Of a stretch of 28,325 nt of DNA, positions 7,348 through 15,400 are shown one piece after another (position 1 is the stretch's first letter; every line of letters begins with the position of its first letter). The stretch is from the NCBI GenBank assembly GCA_006226225.1, contig SBHI01000221.1, positions 1 to 28,325 on the forward strand. The letters run 5' to 3'. The translations under genes were made by a program, and so were the position numbers. The stretch comes from Alphaproteobacteria bacterium (GTDB lineage: Bacteria > Pseudomonadota > Alphaproteobacteria > Micavibrionales > CSBR16-224). Under the pieces are notes generated by a model. That model ran no database searches. It was not told the DNA's origin and saw nothing but the letters and a program-made list of their open reading frames with translations.

Positions 7348-8742
7348 TTAGAAGTGCAGCGCGCGGCCGTAAGCATCCAGCACGGATTCATGCATCATTT
7401 CAGATAGCGTCGGATGCGGGAAGACAGTATGCATCAACTCGGCCTCGGTGGTTTCCAGCGTCTTGGCAATACCGTAGCCCTGAATAAGCTCCGTAACTTC
7501 TGCGCCGATCATATGTGCGCCGAGCAGTTCACCGGTTTTGGCATCAAAGACGGTTTTGACCATGCCTTCCGGTTCACCCAGCGCAATCGCCTTGCCGTTA
7601 CCGATAAAGGGAAAGCGTCCGACCTTGATCTGATGCCCCTTTTCTTTTGCGGCGGCTTCCGTGAGCCCGACAGAGGCGACTTGCGGCATGCAATAGGTAC
7701 AACCGGGGATTAACCCCGTCTTTAACGGATGCACGTCCTTTACGCCTGCGATTTTTTCAACGCAGATAGTGGCCTCGTGGCTGGCCTTATGCGCCAGCCA
7801 GGGAGGGCCTGCAAGATCGCCGATGGCGTAGACGCCTTTTTCCCCTGTCTCCGACCATTCATTGACCGTGACATGGGTGCGGTCGACCTTAATTTTGGTG
7901 CTTTCTAGGCCGAGATTTTCAACATTGCCGACAATTCCGACCGCCATGATGACGCGGTCAACGGTCAGTTCCTGTTTTTTACCATTTGCTTCGAGCGGAA
8001 CAGTGACATTATTGGCAGTCTTTTTGAAATCACCGAGTTTGGCGGAGGTGATGATTTTCATCCCCTGTTTTTCAAACTGCTTTTGTGCGAAGGCAGAAAT
8101 TTCCGCATCTTCGACAGGCAGAATACGGTCCATCACCTCGACAACGGTGACATCAACGCCAAGCGTGCGGTAGAAGCTGGCAAATTCAATACCGATCGCA
8201 CCCGAACCGACAACTAGCAGTGATTTTGGCAGTGTGTCCGGTGTCATGGCTTCCTTATAGCTCCAGATCAATTTGCCGTCCGGCTCTTTGCCTTCTAGTG
8301 CGCGTGCGCGTGCGCCGGTGGCCAGAATGATATGTTTAGCGTTCAGCGTTTCGGTTTTTTTATCTGTAGTTTCAACCGTAACTTTGCCGTTGCCAGCCAA
8401 TTTGCCGTGACCGTTGAAAACGGTGATTTTGTTCTTCTTCATCAGATGGGCGATACCGGCGCTGAGCTGTGCTGCGACACCGCGCGAGCGTTTGATGATC
8501 TTGGAAAAATCGATGCTGACATCTTTGACCGATAGGCCGAAGGCATCGGCATGCTGGATCAGGTGGTAAACCTCCGCCGAGCGCAGCAGGGCTTTGGTCG
8601 GAATACATCCCCAGTTCAGGCAGATGCCGCCCAGATGCTCACGTTCGACCAAAGCGGTTTTCATGCCCAGCTGTGCGGCGCGGATGGCGGCAACATAGCC
8701 GCCGGGGCCACCACCGATAACGATGAGATCAAAATTTGACAC
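7348..8742 (-). CDS. lpd: Dihydrolipoyl dehydrogenase (E3)
   Basis: FAD-dependent E3 subunit that reoxidises dihydrolipoamide and reduces NAD+ in the pyruvate and 2-oxoglutarate dehydrogenase complexes. With the GTG at 8742 the protein has 464 residues, normal for the family. Visible parts are the FAD-binding GGGPGG near the N-terminus, the redox disulfide GGICLNWGCIPTKA, the NAD-binding VVGSGAIGIEFA, the second FAD motif YAIGDLAG, and the C-terminal HPTLSE with the catalytic His-Glu. A GTG at 8751 would add three residues but abuts the Shine-Dalgarno sequence, so 8742 is preferred. The gene lies 47 bases after a patatin-like gene on the same strand, probably co-transcribed, and about 8 kb from pdhABC, for which it is the likely E3. 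Confidence 0.97.
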   Translation of the reverse strand: MSNFDLIVIGGGPGGYVAAIRAAQLGMKTALVEREHLGGICLNWGCIPTKALLRSAEVYHLIQHADAFGLSVKDVSIDFSKIIKRSRGVAAQLSAGIAHLMKKNKITVFNGHGKLAGNGKVTVETTDKKTETLNAKHIILATGARARALEGKEPDGKLIWSYKEAMTPDTLPKSLLVVGSGAIGIEFASFYRTLGVDVTVVEVMDRILPVEDAEISAFAQKQFEKQGMKIITSAKLGDFKKTANNVTVPLEANGKKQELTVDRVIMAVGIVGNVENLGLESTKIKVDRTHVTVNEWSETGEKGVYAIGDLAGPPWLAHKASHEATICVEKIAGVKDVHPLKTGLIPGCTYCMPQVASVGLTEAAAKEKGHQIKVGRFPFIGNGKAIALGEPEGMVKTVFDAKTGELLGAHMIGAEVTELIQGYGIAKTLETTEAELMHTVFPHPTLSEMMHESVLDAYGRALHF

Positions 8743-8751
8743 GAGATTCAC

Positions 8752-8757
8752 CCTCCT
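8752..8757 (-). promoter_or_regulatory. Ribosome binding site of lpd
   Basis: AGGAGG on the minus strand ends nine bases before the GTG at 8742 and zero bases before the GTG at 8751. The spacing decides for 8742 as the start. Confidence 0.8.
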
Positions 8758-8789
8758 CTTGTCTTAACTGTCATCCTGCTGCCGTATTT

Positions 8790-10223
8790 CTAGCGTTTCG
8801 GACCTTTATCTTTCTTTTTCTGCGGAGCTGGCTTGTTTTCTGCCACATCTCCGGCAGGGTTGTCATTGGCAGGTTTATCTTTTTTCTTCCACAATGTCCA
8901 TGGCATAAAGACTGCTTTTAAGCCGTTTTTAAATTTGCTGGTCGGTTTTTCCTGATAACGCTTTCTTTCGCGCAGCACACCGACAATCCGGTCAAGCTGG
9001 TTCAAATGGTCTTCTTCAAGGCCTTTGGCCAGTTCCTGAATATGTTTGTCTTCCTCCGGAATATCCGATACATCGACATCGCTGGAATATTTTACGACTT
9101 TGGTATAGGCGATATTCAGCTCTTTTGTGTTCTTGGTGTCGGCAAGAATGTCAGTCAGCTCCGTCAAGGCTGCACGGCTTTGCGTGTAAGCCTGATCGAC
9201 ATAGACTTTACTTTTCAGAATTTCGCATAGCCGGTCAAGATCATCGCCGTAATCCTCCACCAGACGCTCGGCATAATCAAGCAGTGCGCTTAGGTTTTTG
9301 TCCGAGGCGTCATCTAGACGAATTGACGGCGTAAGACTGGGCGCATATTTATCAATCGACTGATCAAAACTGAATAGGCGGTCGCCGATTTCAGTTTTCA
9401 AATCATCCAAGACAGCGGTGCCGTTCATATGGATCATCAGCCCGACGGTTTCTTTTAATAACGTCATAGGCGATACTTTGTTAAATTCGTCTGGCGAGGC
9501 GCTGAGTTTCTGGAAAGCGGTGCCGATATGCACAACGACGATCTCCGCATCCGGCGGTGCTGCCTGTTTTGCCTTACTATAGGCGTAACGCGGTGCGGAA
9601 GCGCTGAAGATATTACCATCCAGAAAAGTATAACGTTCACGCACATCCGGCGTATTGGGATTGGGTGCGGTATAGGTATATTTTGTCTGGAACAGTGACG
9701 GTGCGGTACAGCTTGCACGCACGGCTTCCCACAGATCCATATTGCGCCAGCCGTCTTTGTCGGAGAGCTTTTTAATGTTCTGAATCCATGCCGGACGGTA
9801 GGCCTTCATATCCGTAGCCGTGACAATCAGATCGGTCAGGCTTTCCCCCATTTTGGTATCGCCGTAGAGGGTTTTCAGGATTTTTTCAAAATTATCGACA
9901 TCGTAATACCCGTCGGCACCGGGAACAAAATGTTTGATGTTGCGGAATTTGATATTCGGAAAAATATTCGGTGCTTCGCGTTTGAAGGTCTGGAGAACTT
10001 CACTGGCCGTATAGCGCGGTTTTTTCGGGTCATCTGCCGACGGAACCGTAAGGCTTGCACCAACCAGTGCTCCGGCAGAGGTGACAGCGATCATATCGAA
10101 GAGCTCGGATGTGTGTTTACCCGTCTTTTTTTCGATTTCTTCCAGCATTCTTGCGGGAATTAACCCGCGTACACCACCCCCGTCGATCACCAAAACCGTG
10201 TAAACGCGTTTTTTCGTGCTCAT
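8790..10223 (-). CDS. Patatin-like phospholipase family protein
   Basis: A 477-residue patatin-fold protein, predicted to be a cytoplasmic lipid acyl hydrolase. The oxyanion-hole motif DGGGVRG is at 14-20. The nucleophile elbow reads VTSAG (Ser49), where the family normally has G-x-S-x-G, so the first glycine is replaced by valine. The catalytic Asp is probably Asp202 in LDGN. Residues 240-400 are mostly helical, and the C-terminal 60 residues are Lys/Pro-rich and probably disordered. There is no signal peptide. The ATG has AGAAAGG eight bases upstream. It precedes lpd and is likely in the same transcript, although no metabolic link is evident. Patatins also serve as effectors in anti-phage systems, but no cyclase or sensor gene lies beside this one. 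Confidence 0.88.
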   Translation of the reverse strand: MSTKKRVYTVLVIDGGGVRGLIPARMLEEIEKKTGKHTSELFDMIAVTSAGALVGASLTVPSADDPKKPRYTASEVLQTFKREAPNIFPNIKFRNIKHFVPGADGYYDVDNFEKILKTLYGDTKMGESLTDLIVTATDMKAYRPAWIQNIKKLSDKDGWRNMDLWEAVRASCTAPSLFQTKYTYTAPNPNTPDVRERYTFLDGNIFSASAPRYAYSKAKQAAPPDAEIVVVHIGTAFQKLSASPDEFNKVSPMTLLKETVGLMIHMNGTAVLDDLKTEIGDRLFSFDQSIDKYAPSLTPSIRLDDASDKNLSALLDYAERLVEDYGDDLDRLCEILKSKVYVDQAYTQSRAALTELTDILADTKNTKELNIAYTKVVKYSSDVDVSDIPEEDKHIQELAKGLEEDHLNQLDRIVGVLRERKRYQEKPTSKFKNGLKAVFMPWTLWKKKDKPANDNPAGDVAENKPAPQKKKDKGPKR

Positions 10224-10370
10224 TCGGGTGCCTTTCTCGCGAAACGGCGCAGGCGAAAAGCCACAGCGCCGCTGTTCCTTTTAGAGAGCCTGCCTGTAAG
10301 AGGGCTCTTTTACGAAACGTTTTTACGTGTCAGCAGTATATGGGATTCCCGGAGGGATGTCAGTAAATTA
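10224..10370. other. Intergenic gap between the hemY-like and patatin genes
   Basis: The gap has a hairpin with arms 10285-10290 and 10303-10308, and a shorter one, ACAGC/GCTGT at 10263-10275, followed on the minus strand by GGCTTTT. Either could end transcription of the hem cluster, but both are weak. A promoter for the patatin-lpd pair may lie here; I could not single one out. Confidence 0.3.
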
Positions 10371-11762
10371 TTATTTTCCAGAACTTTGCGGTGTTGGAGG
10401 CGCGATAATACCATCGCTTGGCCCTTCAATACTGACGGTGGGCGGGGGATTGCTGCGCCGTCCGCCTGCGCCGGCAGAAAGAGCCCAGACAGCAGTGTTG
10501 AACGCACCGCAACCACGGCATAGCGGCTGCCATTTTTTTCCTGCCTGTCCACAGGAACGGCAGACCCATGCCGGTTTTCCAGGGGTTTCAGCGGCCATCT
10601 CCAGCCATTCCCGCGCTTTTCCTTCATCGCCGCCATCGACCAGCTCCAGTTTGGCCAGCATGCGGTAATCACCGGATTGTTTAAACAATCCGCGTGCTTC
10701 TTCCCATTTCTCTGCGGCCATCGCGGCACGTCCGAGAATGGCAGCGGAGGCATTGCTGTGGGGCGCTTTCTTAAACAAGCGGCGTACCCAGTAATAGCGG
10801 TTTTCCGCACGATCCAGATCGGTTGCTTCTTTTTTACGCAGCGCTGGTGTCATGGAATGCCACAGCTCCTGCAAGTCCGGATGCTGATTTGTTTCCCATG
10901 TTTTTTCAACAACCTTGATGGCGGCCCGTTGTTTATTGGTTTCCAGCAGCAGGCGGGCATAGAAAACCGCAGCCGGAACAAAGGACGGATCAATGCGGTA
11001 GGCTTTTTTCGCAAGGCTGATGGCTGTGTGCAGAATATCCTGATCTTCGGTTTCCATGGCGCGTGCCAGCAGGAGCGCCTGACGGTGATGTTCGCCCGCA
11101 ACACGGTCGACCGCACCAAGGCGGATGGCTTTTGACAAACTTTGTTCCGCCTTTTGCCATTGTCCTTGCGTGGCTTCGTTTTCAAACAGTTGCCCGACGA
11201 TCCAGGGCTGTTTCGGGGCAATTAACTCCGCATGCTGCATCAATTCAACCAGACGGGCATAGTCATTTTCATTCGCGGCCAGTTTCATCAAGCCGCGAAT
11301 GCCGAAAAACGAGGCGTGTTTATCGTCTAGCAAAGTTTCAAATTCCAGCTTGGCTGTGGCGTTGTCACCGGCCATAAGGGCGGCTTGCGCGGTCAGCAGA
11401 CCTGTTAATGGCGCATCCGGAAGAAGTTTCTTTGCCCGTTTTGCCTGTTTGGCCGCGCCTGTGCCGTCACCGGCTGCAACAGAGGCCAGCCCGCGGGTAA
11501 TGGCAAGATAACCGTTTTCACGGCTTTGTACTTCGCGGTAGCGGCGGACGGCTTTGGGAACGGAAATAAAGGCGCGGTAAAAACGGTAGCCGAGCGCAAA
11601 CAACACAACGATAAAAGTGATAAAAAACAGCAGGAACTGTGTAGAGGTTTCAATGGTATAGTCTTGCCAATCGATGCGGACATCACCGGGGTGGGCCATG
11701 ACCCATCCCACTGCGGCGACCAGAAGACCTAGCCGTAATATAAACCAGATTGCCCGTATCAT
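10371..11762 (-). CDS. HemY-like TPR membrane protein with C-terminal zinc ribbon
   Basis: This 463-residue protein has two N-terminal membrane segments (about 4-22 and 41-60), then the conserved FYRAFISVPKAVRRYR region of the HemY N-terminal family, then alpha-helical TPR-like repeats (about 85-390) facing the cytoplasm. It ends with a four-cysteine zinc ribbon (Cys401, Cys404, Cys415, Cys418) of rubredoxin/LapB style and a Gly/Pro-rich tail. HemY is not a heme enzyme itself; it is found in hem operons and its exact role is unsettled. The gene follows the Mic60-like gene after 54 bases and probably shares its transcript with hemC and hemD. Family assignment rests on topology, sequence feel and position. 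Confidence 0.85.
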   Translation of the reverse strand: MIRAIWFILRLGLLVAAVGWVMAHPGDVRIDWQDYTIETSTQFLLFFITFIVVLFALGYRFYRAFISVPKAVRRYREVQSRENGYLAITRGLASVAAGDGTGAAKQAKRAKKLLPDAPLTGLLTAQAALMAGDNATAKLEFETLLDDKHASFFGIRGLMKLAANENDYARLVELMQHAELIAPKQPWIVGQLFENEATQGQWQKAEQSLSKAIRLGAVDRVAGEHHRQALLLARAMETEDQDILHTAISLAKKAYRIDPSFVPAAVFYARLLLETNKQRAAIKVVEKTWETNQHPDLQELWHSMTPALRKKEATDLDRAENRYYWVRRLFKKAPHSNASAAILGRAAMAAEKWEEARGLFKQSGDYRMLAKLELVDGGDEGKAREWLEMAAETPGKPAWVCRSCGQAGKKWQPLCRGCGAFNTAVWALSAGAGGRRSNPPPTVSIEGPSDGIIAPPTPQSSGK

Positions 11763-11816
11763 AATGTTTCAGCCCGTTTGAACCCTTCTTATAGAGTTTT
11801 AAACGCTTTTTATCCG

Positions 11817-13598
11817 TTAATCAAACTCTATGACGGTTTGTTGGTTGGGATTCTTTGTCGGATCCCAGTCCAAATTAAGCGGGCGTCCGCCTTTCGGAAT
11901 GCCGAGGGGCTGCAGAAAATTGCGGTCGATAAAGTTTTCCATGCTATCGATGGAGATCGAACCAGCCCGTCCGCCGCTGCCGTTTGCGAGGCGCTGCAGA
12001 ATATCCTGACTGATCTTCATATTAGCATCTTCTGCCAGCAGAGCGGCGCGGGCTTTTTTCACCCATTTTTCCGCAGCTTGTCCGGCAGGGCCTTCAAGTG
12101 CTTGCAGAGTTTGGACGGCACCGCGAACATCGCCTTTTAAAACCTGTTCATGTGCCGTATTGACGACATTGGTGATGGGGTGGTTTGGCGTCAGAACACG
12201 TTTCCCGTCTTTCGTGACGGTAACAAGGCTGCTGAAACGCTGTGCGGCCAGATCACTTATGGACAAATCCTCTCCCGACAATCCGGCGGCCACAATATCT
12301 GTTGCCAGATCGCCGAATTCCGATTGCAGCGCATCAGGCGTTAAAATACCGGATTCGGCATAGGGTGCCATTTTATTGAGCGCAGCGGAAAGCTCCGGGG
12401 AGTTACCGACAAGGTCGCGGATGATTTGCAGATCGTCTTTGAAGGGGCGGCCACTGCCGACGCTTTCACGGAATTGTCCAAGTGCCAGCAGCATGGCGGC
12501 AGCACCCAGATCCTGACGGCTGACATCCTGCAGGAGCTTAGCCAGTTCCGTATTCCTTTCGCGGGCATCGGCGACAGCATCATCCAGTCTATTTACATCG
12601 CCCTGCATATGCTGAATAACGTTTTGCAGGTTCTTGACCGATTCGTTGACGTCATCTTTTTTGCCTGCTCCGGTCATGCTGTCGACGCGATCCATTAACC
12701 CATTCAAGCTGGAATACTGACTTTCGAGTCTTTCAATGCGGCTGCCGATTGTGGCGCCGCCGATTTTCCCGATGGCACCGACGGTTTTGGAAATCGTATC
12801 CGTACGGCGTTCCAGTTTTTCCAGTTTTTGGTGCAGCAGGCCAGCATAGGACGGTGAATTGATCGCGTTGCCGCGCTGGACATCGGTCAGGGCGATACCA
12901 AGGTCATTCAGGCGCTGTTCAATCGCGGCAACCTGACGCGCACGTTCCTGCAAAGAATCATATTCCGGCTTCATCATGAAAATAAAGGCCGTTGCAATCA
13001 GCATATAAAGGACGGCGGCGGTCATGATCGTCCGTTCGATAAAGTTCCATTTGGTCTTCCAGATGATTTGACGGCGGCGGCGATCCATAAAGGCACGGCG
13101 GTCAACACCTGTCCGGCGCTGTACGCCTGAACGGCGCTCGGGTCCCGCATAACTTGGATCCAGGCCTTTACGGCGGTCTTGCCCTGACCTGCGCTCCTGC
13201 CCCGCACGGCGGCCATTCGGATTGCGCTCTGCACGGCGGTCATCGGGAATAATGATGTTGTTGCCGCTTTCAAGATAGCGGGTTGCCTTTTCATTGCCGT
13301 GTTGCGCCGTTGCTGTTGACGGCGTTGCCCCGCTGACGGTCTGGCTTGTTGTGGCGCTAATAACAACATTTTCAGTCCTATTTCCAGGTTGTTGTTCCGG
13401 CGTTGCTTCATAGATGTCAACGCCCTCTTCTTCTGCCAGTTCGGCCAGTTGCTCCAGACGGTTGTCCGGAATGCTGTCACGTTGCTTCCAGCCCTGTACG
13501 GTACTGGGTGTTAGCCCCATTTTTTTTGCGAGCGGACGGATGCCGCCGAAACGGGTAATAATTTCTTCGGCGGAGAGGGGAGAGCTTTTTTTGATCAT
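11817..13598 (-). CDS. Mic60/mitofilin-like inner-membrane protein with N-terminal helix-turn-helix
   Basis: A 593-residue protein with an unusual head. Residues 8-62 form a helix-turn-helix of the small YdaS/Cro-like type (FGGIRPLAKKMGLTPSTVQG, then WKQRDSIPDNR). Residues 63-118 are a Ser/Thr-rich linker, 120-178 a very basic stretch with repeated RRSGxxRR units, and 189-209 one membrane segment. After it come coiled coils (about 212-360) and a C-terminal part (365-535) of the alphaproteobacterial mitofilin type (LGQFRESVGSGRPFKDDL). Mic60 homologues shape inner-membrane folds and contact the outer membrane, and in alphaproteobacteria they commonly sit with hem genes, as here between hemD and hemY. 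The helix-turn-helix would be cytoplasmic and the coiled coil periplasmic. DNA binding is inferred. Confidence 0.85.
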   Translation of the reverse strand: MIKKSSPLSAEEIITRFGGIRPLAKKMGLTPSTVQGWKQRDSIPDNRLEQLAELAEEEGVDIYEATPEQQPGNRTENVVISATTSQTVSGATPSTATAQHGNEKATRYLESGNNIIIPDDRRAERNPNGRRAGQERRSGQDRRKGLDPSYAGPERRSGVQRRTGVDRRAFMDRRRRQIIWKTKWNFIERTIMTAAVLYMLIATAFIFMMKPEYDSLQERARQVAAIEQRLNDLGIALTDVQRGNAINSPSYAGLLHQKLEKLERRTDTISKTVGAIGKIGGATIGSRIERLESQYSSLNGLMDRVDSMTGAGKKDDVNESVKNLQNVIQHMQGDVNRLDDAVADARERNTELAKLLQDVSRQDLGAAAMLLALGQFRESVGSGRPFKDDLQIIRDLVGNSPELSAALNKMAPYAESGILTPDALQSEFGDLATDIVAAGLSGEDLSISDLAAQRFSSLVTVTKDGKRVLTPNHPITNVVNTAHEQVLKGDVRGAVQTLQALEGPAGQAAEKWVKKARAALLAEDANMKISQDILQRLANGSGGRAGSISIDSMENFIDRNFLQPLGIPKGGRPLNLDWDPTKNPNQQTVIEFD

Positions 13599-13619
13599 TA
13601 GAGTGTGTTTCCGTTTTTA

Positions 13620-14348
13620 TTATAGGAATTGCTGTTCGAGGCAATGCAACATATGTGCATGATCCGGCTTTTCTGCTGTGAGGATATTTCCCCACTGTAC
13701 GTCTTTAAGGGCCTGTGCTGTACGTGTGCTGATACATATTGCTGTTATTTGACCATACTTTTCCGTCAACTCATAGTTTTTTGAAAGACGGATAAAATTT
13801 TCTGCCGTACGTACGGAGTAAAATAACACAAAGCCTATTTCTCTATTATGCAGCAGTGATTGTAAATTTTTTGTAAAGTTTTCGACACGTACGGCGGAAT
13901 AAACGGTAAAAGAGGTTATTTTCGTGTTTTTAACATCAAAATGATGGGCGCGGTCTTTGCCGCAGATGTGCAGCATATGGACGGGAAGCCTGTTTTTAGC
14001 GGATTCTCTTTTAAAAACAGTCTCTAACGCTCTTGCGGAAGGAGCTGTTCCGGCAATATTTCGGAAGCCCTTTTCCTGCAATATTGCTACAGTTTTCTTG
14101 CCGACGGCATATACGGGTTTTTGCAGCATATCTTGCGGGATGTTCTGCCAATGCTCAACGCCGCGCGCACTGGTGAAAATTAATGCATCTACCTGTACGT
14201 CTTGCGGTAGTCGGTGTGAAACGGGTTGTATTTCCAGCATCGGTTCGGAGAAAAAACGCAGCCCGCGTGTGCGCAGTTCTTCGGCGAGCTTTACGGCTTG
14301 TTCCGCAGGGCGGGTAATCAGAATAACCGGTGTACGTGTTGCCGTCAC
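13620..14348 (-). CDS. hemD: Uroporphyrinogen-III synthase
   Basis: HemD closes and inverts ring D of hydroxymethylbilane to give uroporphyrinogen III, the common precursor of heme and corrins. The 242-residue length fits. The family is weakly conserved, but the opening ILITRPAEQAVKLAEEL and the pattern ALIFTSARGVEHW are characteristic, as is the C-terminal AICISTRTAQAL. The GTG start overlaps the hemC stop by four bases (GTGA), so the two enzymes that act in sequence are translationally coupled. The next gene, the Mic60-like one, starts 21 bases after its stop. Confidence 0.95.
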   Translation of the reverse strand: MTATRTPVILITRPAEQAVKLAEELRTRGLRFFSEPMLEIQPVSHRLPQDVQVDALIFTSARGVEHWQNIPQDMLQKPVYAVGKKTVAILQEKGFRNIAGTAPSARALETVFKRESAKNRLPVHMLHICGKDRAHHFDVKNTKITSFTVYSAVRVENFTKNLQSLLHNREIGFVLFYSVRTAENFIRLSKNYELTEKYGQITAICISTRTAQALKDVQWGNILTAEKPDHAHMLHCLEQQFL

Positions 14349-15316
14349 GCGACCCGCCCCATTAGTTGGTCGAGAATGTTTTGCGGAACTTCGGCACGGA
14401 TATCACGCCCCAGCTTGTTGCCGATGGCGGCGGCAGCGGTTTCATCCCCTTTTTGTGCGGGTTTGGTCACGGCACCGTGCCAGAGCATTTCACCGTTTTC
14501 GGTAGCGAGCGCTCCCTCCAATGTCAGTTTTTCCTCTGCGTCATCATAGACGGCATGGGCGGCGATTGGTGTTTTGCAAGAGCCATCCAAAGCGGCGATA
14601 AAGCCGCGCTCCGCCGCAACACAAAGCGCGGTGACGTGGCAGTTGATAAGAGCGAGCAGATCGCGGCAGCGCGTATCGCCTTTGCGGATTTCGACACCGA
14701 CAGCGCCCTGCCCTGCGGCGGGCAGCATATCATCGGCGGACATCACAGCAGTAATCTCGTCTGTTAGGCCGAGGCGGTTTAAGCCTGCGACGGCTAAAAA
14801 TGTTGCATCGGCAACACCGTCACGCAGTTTTTGCAGCCGTGTTTCGACATTGCCGCGGAACAGCACGACCTTTAAATCAGGGCGTTTTGCCAGTGCAAAG
14901 GCTTTGCGGCGGACGCCTGCCGTGCCGAGCGTTGCGCCCTCGGGCAAATCCTCAAGCGAGGCATAATTGACCGATAAAAACGCATCATGCGCATCCTCGC
15001 GCGGGAGAATACAGGCCATTTCGCCCTCATCCGGCAGGAAGGCGGGGACATCTTTCATGGAATGTACGGCCATATCGATTTTGCCTGCAAAAAGCGCTTC
15101 CTCGATTTCCTTGATAAACAAGCCCTTCCCGCCAGCCTCTAGCAGGCTGCGATCCTGAATTTTATCGCCGCTGGTGGTGATGATCTCAATGGCAATTGCG
15201 CCCTCTTCCGCTAGAGAAGGATGGGCGGCGCGCAAGGCATCGGCGACCATATGGGTCTGGATCAGGGCAAGGCGACTGCCGCGCGTGCCGATGGTGATAA
15301 CTGGTTTTTCCGTCAT
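14345..15316 (-). CDS. hemC: Porphobilinogen deaminase (hydroxymethylbilane synthase)
   Basis: HemC joins four porphobilinogen molecules into hydroxymethylbilane in the cytoplasm. The 323-residue product starts MTEKPVITIGTRGSRLALIQ, typical for the family. It shows the motif FIKEIEEALFAGKIDMAVHS, the arginine-rich PRxDAHDAF-like segment, and the Cys of LDGSCKTPIAAHA that carries the dipyrromethane cofactor. The frame is open upstream to 15610, but that part overlaps the divergent prephenate dehydratase gene and lacks family similarity. The ATG at 15316 has GGAAAG nine to ten bases upstream. It is the first gene of the hem cluster, and its promoter must lie in the 84-base gap to the divergent gene. 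Confidence 0.97.
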   Translation of the reverse strand: MTEKPVITIGTRGSRLALIQTHMVADALRAAHPSLAEEGAIAIEIITTSGDKIQDRSLLEAGGKGLFIKEIEEALFAGKIDMAVHSMKDVPAFLPDEGEMACILPREDAHDAFLSVNYASLEDLPEGATLGTAGVRRKAFALAKRPDLKVVLFRGNVETRLQKLRDGVADATFLAVAGLNRLGLTDEITAVMSADDMLPAAGQGAVGVEIRKGDTRCRDLLALINCHVTALCVAAERGFIAALDGSCKTPIAAHAVYDDAEEKLTLEGALATENGEMLWHGAVTKPAQKGDETAAAAIGNKLGRDIRAEVPQNILDQLMGRVA

Positions 15317-15400
15317 GTTTTGGTCTTTCCGGCTTTTGTTTTTTGCTTCCCTCTGTTTAAATGAAAACGACTGATAATGTAAGAGCGAAGGACTTAAAAA

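Noticed and set aside
8790..10223. Anti-phage (CBASS-type) patatin effector
   Set aside because: No nucleotide cyclase, sensor or other defence gene is adjacent; the neighbours are lpd and the hem cluster.
10239..10252. 14-base match GCGAAACGGCGCAG to 6812-6825
   Set aside because: One copy is part of a terminator stem and the other precedes the patatin gene; the flanks do not match, so it is taken as chance.
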